From CAZOOM01 sp964460795 (GTDB taxonomy: Bacteria; Omnitrophota; Omnitrophia; Omnitrophales; Aquincolibacteriaceae), in contig CAYWRU010000009.1 in assembly GCA_964460795.1 (NCBI GenBank), positions 1 through 64,000 of the forward strand: a stretch of DNA of 64,000 bases, given 5' to 3'. Of this stretch, positions 44,601-59,600 are shown piece by piece. Below the pieces are notes generated by a model. That model had not been told where the DNA came from, searched no databases, and saw nothing but the letters and a program-made list of their open reading frames with translations. Position 1 is the first letter of the stretch, and each line of letters opens with the position of its first letter. The translations under genes and the position numbers were made by a program.

Positions 44601-47600
44601 TTTCAGCATCATGGAGCGGCCGCACATTCAATGGGACCTGAAAAGTTCCCTGCCAGACACTAAATAAACGCTTGTTCGTGATTCCTTCACCGGCCGGAAC
44701 ATTGCGAACCGTCACTTCAAGCTCGATGTCCGTATGCGGTTGAAGTTCATACTTAGCAGATTCCGCAGGCAAAATATCGGGAGTTGGATTCGTTTTCAGA
44801 AGAGACTGCACAATGGCTAATTTCCCAGAACTAATTTGCTCCCAACGAATCCTGGCTTCTATCTTCGCATCGGCTTCACGTCCTTCTAATTCCGGGTGTA
44901 TTTGTTTCAGGCCTTCAAGAAAAGCTCCTAAGTTTGTCTCTCCAAAAAATTGAAACACTTTTTGGAGATATTCCCTGGCCGCAGAAAAATCTTCGTCCGC
45001 ATTTCTCAGTTCTGAACGATTCACTTTTTCGCGGATCGTTTCATCCACTCGCATGAGCTCTATCATATCCACCGCATAGTGAGCTCTTTTTTCAACCGCT
45101 TCATCAATCGCGGGCAGTGCCGGAGCCCCCATATCAATGAGATCATTCCACCTTTCAAGCAGAATCAGAATCTTGGCCTTGGTCTTGGAGTCGGGATTAA
45201 ATATCGCATTCGATTCAGCCTCCACTTGCTGGAGTAAATCATGTTTAAAAGCATCAACCCCCGCCGTCGTTACTTTTTCTGAAACCGTGGGCCCTACATT
45301 AAAATTCTTAGCAATGAACCGCAAACGCACGTTGAGGAATTCATACAAGACCTGCGCGCATATTTTCTTAATAAGAAGATTCTCACTCTCCAAACCCTGA
45401 GTCAGAGCTAGAACTGCTTCCTTGCCGAAATGTTTCAAGGCTAACTTAATAGCAATCTGCCCCGCGCCTTCCCCAAAGAGACTGGATGTTCCATACGTCT
45501 CGAGCAAATTCTGCGTTGCATCGTAGATGCCCATTTGTCCAAAGGCCGTGGCCACGGCTTCAAATAAGCGGCGGTAATGATTCTCTTTTTGGAAAGCTCC
45601 TGAAGCATTCGTCGGCACTTGCCGCCAGGATCCCTCGACCAACTGATCATCACTATGAGGAGCGGGCCGCGTCAACCGAAGACCCTCCACTTTTTGAATT
45701 TTAGGCTTTTCGTTCTGAGTCGATTTAACGATAGGTTCACGCTTCGGTAGTTTAGAACTCTCCTCTTTAACCCAAAGGAGCAGATCCAGCAAAGCCTCAG
45801 CAATTTTTTGAGGGTAGGCCTGATATTTTTCATCTTCAAAAGACAATCCGATATTTGAAAGACTTTCAACCGCCTGAGCTGCCAAGTCCGTGGTTTCAAG
45901 TTTAGGTTCATGAATGAGTTGAATCAAAAAGTCAGTAGCTGCATGATTCTTCGGCATTCCAAGGAGGCGGACAATTTCTATTTTTTGACTCATGCTGCCT
46001 TCTCTCGCGTAGCGCTCAAGCAGCATCTGAGTCTTAATTTCCATCGCTCCTCTTACTTCTGAGCGTTTTGCAGACCGTGAAGCAGTGGAAGGAGTTTGGC
46101 GGGCCGCAGCAAACATTCTTGCGGCTCGTTCTGCCTGATGCTGTTCCCGGCGAAGTTGTTCCTGTTCAAGAAGCCATGGCAAAATCGGGCTGCCCGAAAT
46201 GGAGTACAGAGCCGCGCCAGGGGCTTGAGGAAGCAGGTGCTCATGACCTTTTTTAGGAAGTCGTCTTAAGCCGAACTGTCCAGCTAAGGATTGTGCTTTT
46301 GGGGAATTCTTTTTATCGGCTGCAAAAATAGCCACCATCTCTTGGTCAGGTATAAATCGAGGCTGCAATCCATTTCTATTAAGATGCTCTGCAAATTGCT
46401 GAACCACTTCCGGTGCATCGCTAAGATCCGTCTCCACTCGCCTTGCATTTCGGACTTCGCTCCGAATTGTTCGGATTTTTTGAAGGAGATCCGACATGGC
46501 AGGATAAGTTTTGGCGGTTAAACCTGATTTTTTTCGAAGCGCATCATAAAGCGGACGAAGGATTTCTTTTTCTAAATCAAACCGATCGAGATTTTTCCCC
46601 GCTGCGGCACTGATTTTTTCTGCAAGACTCGCAAGGCTTTTTTCCAACCGGTCCCGTACTTGGGTATCTGCCGATCTCAAATCGTAGTCTTTCCAAGCTG
46701 CTGTAAATTCCTGAAATGCGGCTTCGACCCCGACATCTTTCCAAAGCATCTTGACCACTGCTGCGGCTGTTGGCTTGGAATTACTGCGAAGTTCAGAACG
46801 ACCATTTTCAGCAAGCTTCGTCCCCGCTTCCATCGGAGAGCCGGCAGCGGATGTCTGACGCCGCTTTTTCGCTCGCCGGAGAGATTTTTCACTTTCGGCT
46901 TTGCGGAATTCATAGTCCAGAATCTGGGACTTAAGCTCTAAAAGCGGGAAAGCAGCCTCTGCCATTCTAAGCACGGTGACCACGGCACCATGATCCCCTT
47001 CCCGGGTATCGAGTATTTTCTCCCAGCTGGCTGAATGCTCAGCGCTGATCTCGGCAAGATTAGGCGCCAGCGCCTCACCGCGAACCCAACCCAACGCATA
47101 ATTGATCATGCCAAGGTCGTTGACTTCAGAAATGATCCTCGCAAATTCTAGTCCGTGGCCATTCTCTTTGCGGGACGCGGGATGTGCAATTCTTTCAGCT
47201 AACTGCGCCTTTAATTCTTCCCAGTTCCTTACATTGGCAGGATAGTCAATGACATTCCTGACCTGATCGCGAATTGCAGCCTTGGCATCTTGAAGCGTTC
47301 CGATACGTTTCAAAGCTTTTTCGAGCTCATTTGGATTTTGGATGGTCTCGCCTCTTCGGAAAAATTTCTCCTGCCACATCTTTAAAAATGGCGTCTCATC
47401 CGTCACCACTCGTCCCCAACGGATATCCTCTCCAAGAAGTTTCAAGCCGTACCAAAGGGCTTCTTTATCAAAGATATCTCCAATCACCAGACGCGGAAGC
47501 TGCATACTCTCTTGGCGCGCTTTTAATTTCGCCAGTAGATCCGGTTTTTTCCCTCTCACCTCCGAGCGGATTTCAGCTTTTTCAGCCATCTCTTGTTCAT

Positions 47601-50600
47601 TGCCATGCAGGAGCGCCTCGGTGGACGGAGAAACTTCCGAAGGATCAAAGATATATTCCATCGTAGGAGGAGGAAAAGGTAAGAGGTATCGGACTCCGTC
47701 GGAATAACGGAATTCATCCAACAGACCTTTAAAAGGATGTGTAGTCCCCAAGCCGGCAGCTCCCAGCATGAGCGGCGTGTCTGCAGCATCAAAAAAGGAA
47801 GTTTGTGCGCCGATATTCATCCGCCCCATTTCCATGCCGTCCAAATACAGGATGAGATCCCCCAGTGCATTTCGGACCGCGGCCATATGGTGGCGCTGAC
47901 CGATTAAGACCGGAGTGATCTTAAATTTTGGTCCCATGGCAACATCACCATTTAAGGAATAAAAGAAGCCGATATAAAAATCATCCCCGTCTCGATTGAT
48001 AAAAACCATGAAACTTTTCTTGAGTGGAAGCCACTTACTAAACACCGCCATATATTTTCCCGAGGCAGGAAGATCGGAGGCCTGCACCCACGCTTCAAGG
48101 GTAAAGGGACGGTTCTTCAGCGACCAATCCGGACTGGGCGCAAGATCAAGATGAGAATTATTGCCGTTAAAGGAAAAACTCGATCCGCCCAAGGCCTCTT
48201 GAGCGGTTTGGATCGTGACATTGGTTGTCGTAAAGGAGTGTCCCCGGATTACGGCGGCGCTGTTGAACTGAACATGAAAAATAACAGTCGTAATATTCCC
48301 CGCCGGATCCTGGGCCGTAATGGTCAGCGAATTATCTCCGGGCGTGAGAGTCGCCTGCCGGGACTTAAGTATTCCATTATCCAACCAGATTAAAGTATAG
48401 GGAGACGCAGTAACCGAAGCACTAGAGGTCACCTGGACCGTAGGCGGGATCGTATCCAGGGTCACGATCTGATTCGTGGTGGTGCTGTTTCCAGCCGCAT
48501 CCGTCTCGGTAACCGTCAGCACATTCGGGCCTTCCACAAGTGATCTTGAGTAACTCTTTGGAAGTCCATCTACTAAAGCGGTTAATTGAAAATTAAACTG
48601 GTTGGTCAATAGAGGAGAGGTAAAAACTACCACGGGCGCTTGGGTATCCAGCGTGACGGTAAAAACCTGCGTCGTTCCGTTTTCAGTCACGCTCAATTGA
48701 TTCACGCCTTCGACCAAAGTCCTGGTCGTGCTTTTCGGCGTTCCATTCACGGTATAGGTTAAGAGATAATTTGGATGATTGGTCAGCACAGGTGAAGTCA
48801 TCTGGAACGTAGTCCCTGTTCCGCCACCGGCCTGAGAAAATTCTGCTGGGGTAAAGTGCACCTGGAGTTTTTCATTAACCACCAATTCATCAAGATTTCC
48901 GGCCCAGGGATGCAAGGTCCCGGCCCCGGCCGCACCGATCATGAGCGGTAAGGATGGAGACTCAAAGAAGGAAGCGGTTCCAATATTCGACGCCGGTCCG
49001 ATCTGGATATTGTCCAAAAAGAATTTTATTTCTGGGCCCGTCCGGGTTACTTTGACTTTGTGCCATTGATTCAAAAGCGGGGCCGTTACTTTCACTTTGG
49101 GACCGAGACCTTGATTTCCGTCGACCGAATAAAAAAGTCCAAGATAGATGTCATTCCCTTCCCGGTTGATAAAGAACATGTAATTTCTCTGTCCGTTGGT
49201 GATCCACTTCGAGACAATCACCCTGTATTTTCCATCCGCAGGAAGTTCGGTCGGATAAATTCCAGCCTCTATTTCAAAATCTCGGGATCCCAGATTCCAG
49301 TCCGGACTGGCCGAAGACGAGGCATAGGAATTAGTCCCGGAAAAAAATCCGCTCGTGCCGCCGGCCAAAGCATTCGAGGAGACAATAGTCATATTGGTGG
49401 AGAAAAGAGGATGGCTCGGCGTCATTGCCTCCTGAACCACATTCAAATTTACCGTAACTGGCTGGGAAAATGCGCTCCCGTCACCTGCCCGCGCCGTAAA
49501 GAGATCCGGCCCCACATAATCCTGTTCTGCGGAAAAGGAAAAAACACCGCTCGGATTCAAAACTGCGGATCCATGTGCGGCCTGCCCCACAAGCGCCCAG
49601 GTGATAGGATCATTATTAGAGTCCGTGGCGATGAGCGTTCCATTCAAAGGAATCGTGTTCGTCACGGTATACGGACCGGACCAAGCAGTCGCAATCGGCG
49701 CCGCATTGGTCACTTCAAGATCCACCGCCACGGTTGCGGAGACTGCATTTCCATCGCTGACCCGGTAAGAAAATGAATCCGGCCCTGTATAGCCGGGGTT
49801 CGGAGTGTACACCATGACTCCAGTATTAGGATTCAAACTCACCGTTCCCTGGCCTGCCGATCCGGCCATCTGAAAACTCAATGGATCTCCATCCTCGTCC
49901 GAAGCCAGAAGAGATGTGGTTAATGGAATATTTTTATTTACCTTAAGCGCATGGGGCAGCGCAGTCACAACCGGCGGATGATTGACCGGTGCCGGCGGAT
50001 TTCTCACCACGATACTATTCGTACTGGCAGTATTTCCGGCCAAGTCGGATCGGGTAATGGTCAGGGTGTTAGTACCAAGATTAAGCGAACGGGATTCCGT
50101 GACCGGCACTCCGTCCACTTCAAAAGTCAAATTGTAGGTTGCTTGATCGGTCACATCCGGAGAAGGAGAAGTCAAGCGAATGAGCGGAGGTTTTGTGTCA
50201 CGAACTACGCTCACTCGCAAAGTGGGCGTTCGCTCGCCGGAACTGCTCATGCCCACCACATCAACTTGATTGGTGCCTTCTATTAATAGAGGAAAATTCA
50301 CGTTCCAGCTTGTGGTTCCGTCCACAGGCGTCACAAAATTCTCTCCAAACAGGATCCCCGTACCTGAGGGTTTGGTCCCGCTGAGCGGAAGAACCAGCAA
50401 ATTGGTGAGCGCAACCGCGCCATTCACAGTTAAAGGCAGCAGGCTTGGAGGTCCATAAGTAATAATGTTGGACGGTCCACTTTCCATACCCGAATCATCA
50501 TAGGCTGTGGCAAAGAAGAAATAAGTCTGGCCGGCCTGCAGAGTAGCAACGCTGGCGGTTAAAGCCGATCCCACATCCAGTCGATTTATCGTACCCAAAT

Positions 50601-53600
50601 GACTATTTCCATAATATAGACTGTAGCCAACCACGCTCGAATCCGGACTGGGACTCCACACCAGAGTTACGCTGTTCGTGGCCGGAGCACTGAGGTCCTG
50701 CGTAAGCCCGCCGATCAAGTACCCCGTCCTTTTGACTCCCATGACTCTAAAAAACTTTTGCTTGGCTGTATTCGGATCCGCGGGATTTACCTTGAAACTA
50801 TAAGTGCCCTTATAGGCATGGGCCATGCGGGAAAGTTCAAAGCTATCTACATCCTTCCAAGGCCCGGATACAGCCGGCGCTTCCTGAAGCGTAAATTTTC
50901 CTGGCGTTATCTGCGGCTGAAGCGTGTAACTCACTTCCATATCGCTCTCCGAATTCTGGCGGATGGAGGACATGGTGATCGGACCCGCAGCAGAAAAAGC
51001 CAGCGGTTCGGTCGAAACTTCCAGGGCCGCGGGAGCTGCCACAGCACGCGCTGCACCCGGAGGCATAGGAGGCACTGACGGAATGGCCGCGGCGCGAACC
51101 AAAGAGGCTGTTAGAGACGGCTGGGTTTCTGCAAACTTTTTTGGACTTGACCGAGTCGCGCATCCTGCGCCCATCCACCCAGCCAAGACCGCAGCCAACA
51201 AAATCTGCTGAGCCTTATTAACGCGAATTTCCGAGCGAGCGCCGGACTGATCTGCCGCATTTAAATACTTTAGATTAAAAAGCTGAACGAGCGCTTCTCG
51301 ATGATTTCGGTCAAATTCCAATTGCTCGGCGTCACGAAACAGCATATAAGTGGTTCCAAAAAATCCAAAAGCTGCGATGAGAGCCAGCGGATGGAAACCA
51401 AAAATAAGAAGGGGCAGCACTCCCGCGGCCGCAAGAATCCTTGCATTGCGAGTCAGCTTCCTTTCCGTATCCTCAGAAAGTTTTTGCATTAAAACATAAA
51501 AAGCTGCTACTGATTTCCTTGCGCTTTCAATTTCTCCCGGCGGCACGTTTAGGAGCCAGGCATTCCAGGCATGAAGTCCCTGAGCAATTACGGGGAGGGC
51601 TTTGGCATCATAGATTTTTAGTTTTGAGGAAATCGAGCGGACGTTTTCATCGAAAGGCTCGTCTTCTTGCGCTTGTAATAAAATAAGATCCAGCGGCCAA
51701 ATGGATTCCGGATGCATAATTTTTCCAGATAGGACTAATTCCTTCAGCGCCTCAAAAGCCTGCCGGACAATCTCCGGCGTGGAATCTCTCCCGGCCCGCA
51801 CTTCAGAGCGAAAATCAGTGATCAGTGATAAGTAATCAGTGATCGGTGTATTTAATCTTTCAGATGTTACTGATAACTGATCACTGCTTACTGATAACTC
51901 TTCCGCAGAGCGCAGTTCAGATCGAAATACTTGAACAGATTTTGGGAGAGACTTATCTTTGGTTTGATCCTTGTGCAAAAAGCTACGTATCAAGACAAAT
52001 ACTGCAAAAACAACCGCCACAGCAGCCAAGATGATGACCAGATAAGCGGAATGAAATGCCGCGGAAACCGTTTTCTCAATGGAGATACTTTCAGCAATGG
52101 CTCCCAGCGTTCGCCACCTTATCATCATTTTTTCACTTACATTCGCTTGAAATTCCTGCACAACGAGTTCGAAAAAGTCTATTCGGCTCTTGGAACTCTC
52201 TCGTTCTAGATCTACAAGCAGCGTCTCAAGGGATAAATCAGATACATTTTTCCCAAAGTACGCCGCAGCTATTTCGATAATGCGTTTTTTAATTTTTTCA
52301 TCCGTCGAACTTCGAATCTCAGACCGGATGAGTTTTGGACGTTTCACCCGGAAGGTCCATTCCAAATTTTCTCGATGCACTGAATGTACACGTCCGCCAT
52401 TGACTAACTCAAAGGAGCGGTTATTGTCTTCGACCTCATTTACTTTAAAAATTCTTTCCTTAACAATTCCAAAATTAGGTAATTTGCCTTTAACCCGGTC
52501 ATTGACCTTCAGTTTCGTCTTGGAACTTATCAAAAGCCAATCGCCTTTACGCTGTTCAACCGGTACGATCTCAAGTCCATTGACCTGCAATCGATGAAGA
52601 TGAACCTGAATGCGTCCATTATCTAATATCACTGCAGGCTGTCTCTTCGTTCCGATATCTCGAACCACCCACTTTTCGTTACCGCCTTCTGGAACGTACC
52701 CTTCTAGCATCATTCCCACTTTAAGCCGTGTATCAGACTTTACAATTTCCGCTTCATCGGTCCGCACTTCGGAACGAGAAGCTGTTTTTCTTCTTGGCTG
52801 TTTCGCCTTTTTCCCTGACACATCTGAGGCTCCTGGATTCGCTCGAAGGTAAGGAGGAATGGCCACAACCGCCAAAAGCCCGATGACGGCGACCACGACC
52901 ATGATTTCTGGTAATGTAAATTCAGGTTCATCTTCAGACAACCTTGCCGGCTGTTTTTCTTTCTTTTTTCCCGCACGCAATTCCGAGCGTTCATCGGAGG
53001 AACCTGTGCCTGGATAATTTTCTGGCCCATCAAATTCGGAATAAACAATCCGCGACTCCCCCGATGTTGAGTTTGACGCAGAGAACATGCCTTTTCTAAA
53101 CGCCCTGATAAATCTTCGCGGGGTTCGATAAATGATGCCAGCACCTATGAGCAGCAGGGGTAGAGCAATCGAAGCCCCAACTATTCCGGCGGTCCAAGAA
53201 AATTGGACGTCAGGATCCATATTCCAGGCAAAAGAAATCCATTGCCCAAGGAGAATTAAACCTGTCAACGCAGCCACTCCCATTCCCGCGAGCATGATAT
53301 TTTCCCCTGTTCGATAAGTGAATCTCCTCGGTTGGGTCCGCACTTCAGAGCGGGTGGAAACGCCGCTGCGCTCTTTGCGGCTCTTCATAGTGGACATGAC
53401 CAGGCTTTCAAAATCAGGAAGAATCGTCATGAGGTAAGCGTAATACTCCGGCGTAAAACCAATCAACGAAGTTCCGGGCAGCAGAAACACATCCGCCGTG
53501 CGATGCGCCTGCCGAGGCTTCCGTTCTTTTAAATGCGGTCCTGCGATAAAATCCGTGTCTCCGTGCAGGGATTCGGAGACCGCAATTTCTCCGACAATGG

Positions 53601-56600
53601 CACCGTTTTTTAATGGAAAAATACTTCCATCATTTAACCGAACATAACCCGCCACGCTATTCCAATCCGCATCCGGAGCTCGCAGCAAAAAGGCTTGGCC
53701 CCACGGATTATCCTCATCATCAAGGGTGGTGCCTCGTTTAATCAACTGATAAACCCTGGAAGGTCCGGGCGCTTGACCGTTCGCCGGAAGATTGATCTCA
53801 GCCTTTGGAAAAAACTCAGAGCTTGCCGCAATAACCTCCGCACTTGCAAAATGAACTCCCGCCGGAAGGCGGTAGGGGTCCGGACTCAATCTTCTAAAAG
53901 CACTTCCGCCGATTAACTCTTGGACGTGGCGACGAAGGAGATGATTTTTAAATTCCGCAGAGGTCGGTACATTTTTTTGCTTATTCTTCCAGAATAAAAG
54001 ATAAAGAAGCGAATCATGGGCCGGATTTCTTCCCGCATCCACGCCATTTCGTGCCGCAATCTGCCGCCAATGTTGTTTTTGATTAAAAGCTGTATAAGCC
54101 GGGGAATAGAGAAAATTCTTTTCCTTGCCGTAAATTTCCTTACCCAGCCGGATGGCATCGGTCACAAGCTTGCGGTCCTTGGCATCGAATTCAGCCAGCT
54201 GTTCCATAGTCACTTTGGGTGTGAAGCCCAGGGCATAAAATAAAGCAATGATGGCAAAATTATTAATCGGACCTTCCTTGCCTACATTGGAATGGATGTC
54301 CGCGCTATAGCCTTGAAAATAGGAAATCACGCCGATGTTTTGATTGAGGTGAAGTTCCCCCATCAAATGTTTGTAGTAATCTTCCCCAAAACCAAATTCC
54401 TGCGAAACACTCTGCCCGAAAGCCATCAGTCTCGTAGCCGTAAGATAAGCCGATTCGTAGGGATCCTGACGGTTTGAAAGGTTGTAGTGGGCGGAATCGA
54501 GAAGAGATGAAAAGAGGTAGCGCAAAGCCCCCTTCGCATTCGCATCTCCCTGCCTTGCCCTTTCAACTAAGTGGGTACCAATAGCCGTCCATTGCTCAAG
54601 AAATTCTTCAGCCACCGGAAAGCTGGAGGGCCGGTCTTTCTCATGATAATTTTCAAATACAACTCGGATGCCGGGATCGCCGTCTGCGCCTTTTTGAAGC
54701 TCCGGATCCCCGTAAGTCTCGGCCAAAAAATCCGCATAACGTTTCACCGAGCCGTGATCCAAATCTGCGAGATGAAACACAATCGTCTTCTTGCCGGATT
54801 TCTGCGCCGCAATGACCTGCCTTTTACCGGCCTCGATAAAGTCCGCGACACTCTGAAGAGTATTGCCCGATGCCCCCGGATGTCCAAGGAAAGGACCATG
54901 CACCGTGTTTTGGAGCCCCAAGACTTCGGCCAGTAATTTTTCAGACGCCAGTTCTTCCGGAAGATATTCATCGCCGGCGCGTTTTGACGGATCAAAAATG
55001 GCAAACCCTTCCAGATTGGTTTCCACCCCGCCCAGTTTTCTGAAAAAGGCCATGTCCGTGTAACTGATATTCGAAAAGGTCTTGACGTCTTTAATCGGAT
55101 TGACAAATCCCAGATCAAAAAAGGCGGACCAAATCACATTTGAATTATCTACAGCGGTTGCTTCATTCTGCCAGCCAAGATTGACAACGATGTGGTCTTT
55201 TAACTTTTGAAATTGTTTTGCCTTTTCCGCGCTGGACAAGAATCCAGCCAAATCTGTTTCCAGCCGGGCGAGGTCCTCTTCATCATATTTTGTCTCGGAT
55301 TCAAGACGTGCACGCGCCGCAAGCCTTTGTTGTTCAGGGGCAGGCGCTGCCTCCTCCTTAACATCAAAATAAAGCTGCTTAACAATCGTGGTATTCCGCT
55401 CGAGAAACCACAAATGGTAGAAAACCCGCGCCTCGACATTGGCTAAAATTCTCTTCGCAAGTTCCCGCCCGCGGTCCCCGGTCTGCTCGAGGAGTCGATA
55501 CTCCACATCATCGGTAATGCGTTTTTGGATAAAACTATCAACAGCTTTTCGCCCCTCGCCTGCTCCCTTTTCCTTACCTTCTTCAAAAACAAGATGCGCC
55601 AGCGCTGCAGGATTTTTGAGGATCCTTTCATTGATCTTGTCCTGAAAATACGCGTCACTTGCGGCAAATTTTTCTTTGAGCGCAGTCCAGACCTGCGTAA
55701 ACTGAGCGCCAAAATCACCCGAAGCTCCTCCGCTGAGCTTTCCATCCCCTGCTTTTCTTTTCCAAAGATCTACCTCTGCACTCACAAGTCGTGTCAGTTT
55801 TTCTAATACATGCGCCTCAGTCGCTTCGACGATTCCAGGGAGGCTATATTTCACGGCCAATTCATTCAGAATCGCCTGAGGTAATTCAGCCCGAACTTCA
55901 GAACGGCGGGCTTCGGAGATTTCTTTTTGAAGGCCGTCCAAAAATCTCAACTTAGCTTGAATGGAAATAATTTGCTCGTTCGAGCGGAGGCCGTCCGTTT
56001 TCCGTTCTAATTCTGTAAGTTTTTGAGTCAGTAATTTTTGACGGTCTGCAATCATTTTCAGGGCTGCTTGCCGCGCCGATTCATCCTGAAGCTGAATCAC
56101 ATGACTTGCAATGTCTGAAACTTTGCGTTCCCGCTCCGCCGCTTGACTAGGATTGGATGCACTGACCCAAGATCCTAAAATACCCTGGAATCTAAACAGA
56201 TAGTAGTTTTTCGATGGATAATGCGCAAAATAACTTCCCGTCAGAATGAGCCCCGCGAGAACAACTTGTGCAATCCGCCGGCTCATCTTTGGTCCGTAAG
56301 GAAGTCCAACAAAAGATGCTATGAAACTAGCCAGCACGACTACAGGAAAACTGACAATGCATAATATATTTGCCCAATGGGGATGGGCGTAGGCTGGAAA
56401 TTGAAAGTACACTAGCGGAAAAACTATAAAGAAGTATGAAACGATGATGCCAAACGCGGCAATGAAGAGGTGGCTAAGATCGCCTCGCTGCCGATTTTTC
56501 TGGACGGCCTGCTCATCGATCTTCATCCGCAATTCAGAGCGACTGCCAAATAACTTCTTAAAAAATCCGCCAGACGTAGACTTTGGCTCTTTAGCTTCTG

Positions 56601-59600
56601 TTTCCTTGAAGGCCCTTTCTATGGCGGCCTTAAGCACTTCCGGATCCGTACTCTCAACAACAATGGCGCCCGGAGCTACCTTTTGAACTGCTTCGTTTAG
56701 ACTGCTGGCAAATCTTAATTTGGGAGCATCTTTAGGCGGAGCCACAACGCCAAGAGTTGGAGCCTGCGGAGCAACTCCAACCGGAGCAGGAACAATCGGC
56801 TTTAAAGGCGCTGTTTCATTCTTGAGTGGTGCAGCAAGATTCGGAGCGGTTGCAATAGCAGGTGCTGGCGCAACACTTTCTGCAGCCACAGGCGGCTTTG
56901 GTGAAGGAAGATTAAGCCGAACAGCAGGCGCTTTGATCCGGGACGCCAAAACGCTGTATGCCTCTGCCGATTTCGGATCACCGTTATAAACAGATAATTT
57001 AATAAATTTCAATTGGGGAAAAACCAAAGATTCTTCTGCCGCAAATCGTCCCGATGAATCGAGAATTCTTATGCTTCCGTCTTCGCGTTTAGCCAGCACT
57101 GCTTGGATGGGAAAAGATCCCGAGATTTTTTTAAGTTCTTGGACTGCGCCGTCTGAATTTTTATAAATAAGCCAGGATTCACTCAGCCCCGCATGAAAAA
57201 TGAGCGAGCCGTTGGGTGACATGATCCGATATTCCAAGGCATCTTGAAAAAGTGCAAATCCCCAAAACTTGGGATCCGAGGGAGCGGTTCCATCAAGACT
57301 CACGGCAGCCAGCATATTTTCAGATTCGATTCCAGGAAAACGTGCCGCCCCGTCAAACTTTTCAAGAACACGCACCACTAATTTTTCAAAAAATGCGGCG
57401 AGATCCGTAGAAGAAAAACCCGTTGAAGGAACTGGAGCAGGTGCTGCTGCCGCGGATGTTTTGCGCGCCGTAAATGAGTCCGGAAGTCTGACGACAGGAC
57501 TCGAATCTTTGGCCGGCTCTGTCCCCTCACGTAATTCTGAACGACGGAAAGATCGGGCGCCATGATGGATGGTAAAAACATCGCCGGCTCGTAGGGAAAT
57601 ATTTTCCCATGCACTAAGCGGAAAATAATTGTAGGACTGGCCCTGAACCTCGATTTTTATGATCTCTAAAGAATCATTCCCCATCTGCCATTCAAGCTGC
57701 GTTAAAAGCTGGCGAAGCGTGCCTGGCTTCTTGGCCTTTGCCGTGGTGGAAGTTCTTGAAGGAGCGCCTTCTATCTCCACCCATTCATGTGAATTCCTTA
57801 ATTCCGGGCTTTCAGGCCGCACTTTCCGCAACTCGGAACGGTTTTGAGGACCATTCAGGGGTGTAGCCTGAATTGAACTATACTTGGCAAGAATTACAAG
57901 TTTTGAAAGCGAACCATTATTTTGCCAAACATCATAGACCGTTGTCGTCGATTCCATCGTATTCCCGTAATAATCAGAATGCGCCTCTGATGATGGTCTT
58001 CCAACATGCAGGGTCTTTGACAATTCACGCAGTAGCGCTATCGCTTCTTTACCATAATTCTTTATTTCTTCGGGGGTTCGTTGGCCCTTTTTGGTATAAG
58101 TTTTTAAGCCTATATACATTTGATCGTAGGGATAATTGCCGTCTGTATCACGAAATATGGGATCGCTAATTTCCTGGAAAATATCCGATAAACCCGCGCC
58201 TACTAAATGGACATCTTGCCGGTGTGTTTTCTGAGAAATCATCCAATCCTTGCATAAGTTTAGAATGGAGGCTTTTTCTACAGATGCAGAGGCTGCAATG
58301 ACTATAAAGTCCTCCAAGTTTGATAAAGCCATGCGCGTGGTGTCATACTGAACTCCAAGCTCCAGCTTCAGAGCTCTTGCGATTCGCTTATAAGCTGCGG
58401 CACTTTTTGTCACGGCCGCTGCATAGAAAAGAGCTCCGACAGCTTTCTTAGAAACCAGCTCTTTGAGTGCTGCTCCAGCATCGCGCCGTTGTTCTTTGTC
58501 ACCATCCAACCCTTTGAGACGGTCAAGAAGCGGCTGATCGGCTGATAGTCCGAGAGCCTCAGGATTTTTAATCGGAGGGGCATCTAAGGCAAAGTTTTGC
58601 ATCACTTTGATACTATCCATCAACATTGCGACAACGCTGACAGTGGCCATTGATAATAAAATTATGGCACCTCCACTCACAAGCCATGAAATAAATATCA
58701 ACAAATCCCTCGTTGGATGGGAAGTCGTATCACGGAGAGAAAGTACCGCTAATAATGCCGTGCATGTAAAAAGAACGCCGAGAGCACCGTATGTTCCCCA
58801 TAATTTAAGTGGGGAAATAAACGATTCATCCAAAATCAACGCAGGGCTCCATTTGGAACGGAAAGAAGGGTGTCTGAAATATTTAATATAAAGAATGACA
58901 GCCACAACAGACCCAAGAACGACAGCACTCATCTGATATTGTTGAATGATATTTCCGGCAGCATTTAAAATCGTTTCGCTCACCCCCCCGCTTCGCAATT
59001 CGGAGCGTGGTGAGGTTTTTGGTTGCGCAGGCGTTCTAGAAAAGGACAACCGATCCATAAAATTAATGAGCCCCATCAATCCCGCAAAGCCGCCCACAAA
59101 TAAAGCTACAAGAAAAGAAATAAAGGCCGTGACATACAATCCAATGCCAGCAAAACGAACCTCGATGGGGATTGCTCCGTCCAAGGGGTAAGCTTCTATT
59201 AATTTAGACATCGCAAATACTAAAAATCCAAGCATTAAAAATGGCGCGGACACAAGCAAAGCAAGAAGGGCCTTATTGCGGAAACTTATGGATTGCCCTT
59301 TTTCAAGTTCTCGGCTGCGCACTTCGGAACGAAAAGCAGTCATTTCAGCAAAACGGTCTCTTGCTTCGATAAGCTGTTGAAGAGTCAACGTCACGGTTCG
59401 TTGATTGCCAAGCAAACCGTCCAATTCTTCCCAAGGCAATGCCAATCGCGTCGAATCTACCTGAAGTCCAATACCTTCTTGCATAGCAATGCCGCTTTTG
59501 GAGGATCCACGAGGCGTTTTGACCATGACGAGTCTATTCGAAATACCATTGCGAAGAAAACTTCCCAAAAACTCCTTAACAACCTCTTCGTAGATGGTTT

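Noticed and set aside
49060..49776. Plus-strand open frame of 238 codons inside the adhesin cassette
   Set aside because: Composition is skewed to Arg, Ile, His and Gly with no domain pattern, and no ribosome-binding site is visible. It mirrors the adhesin codons and is a shadow.
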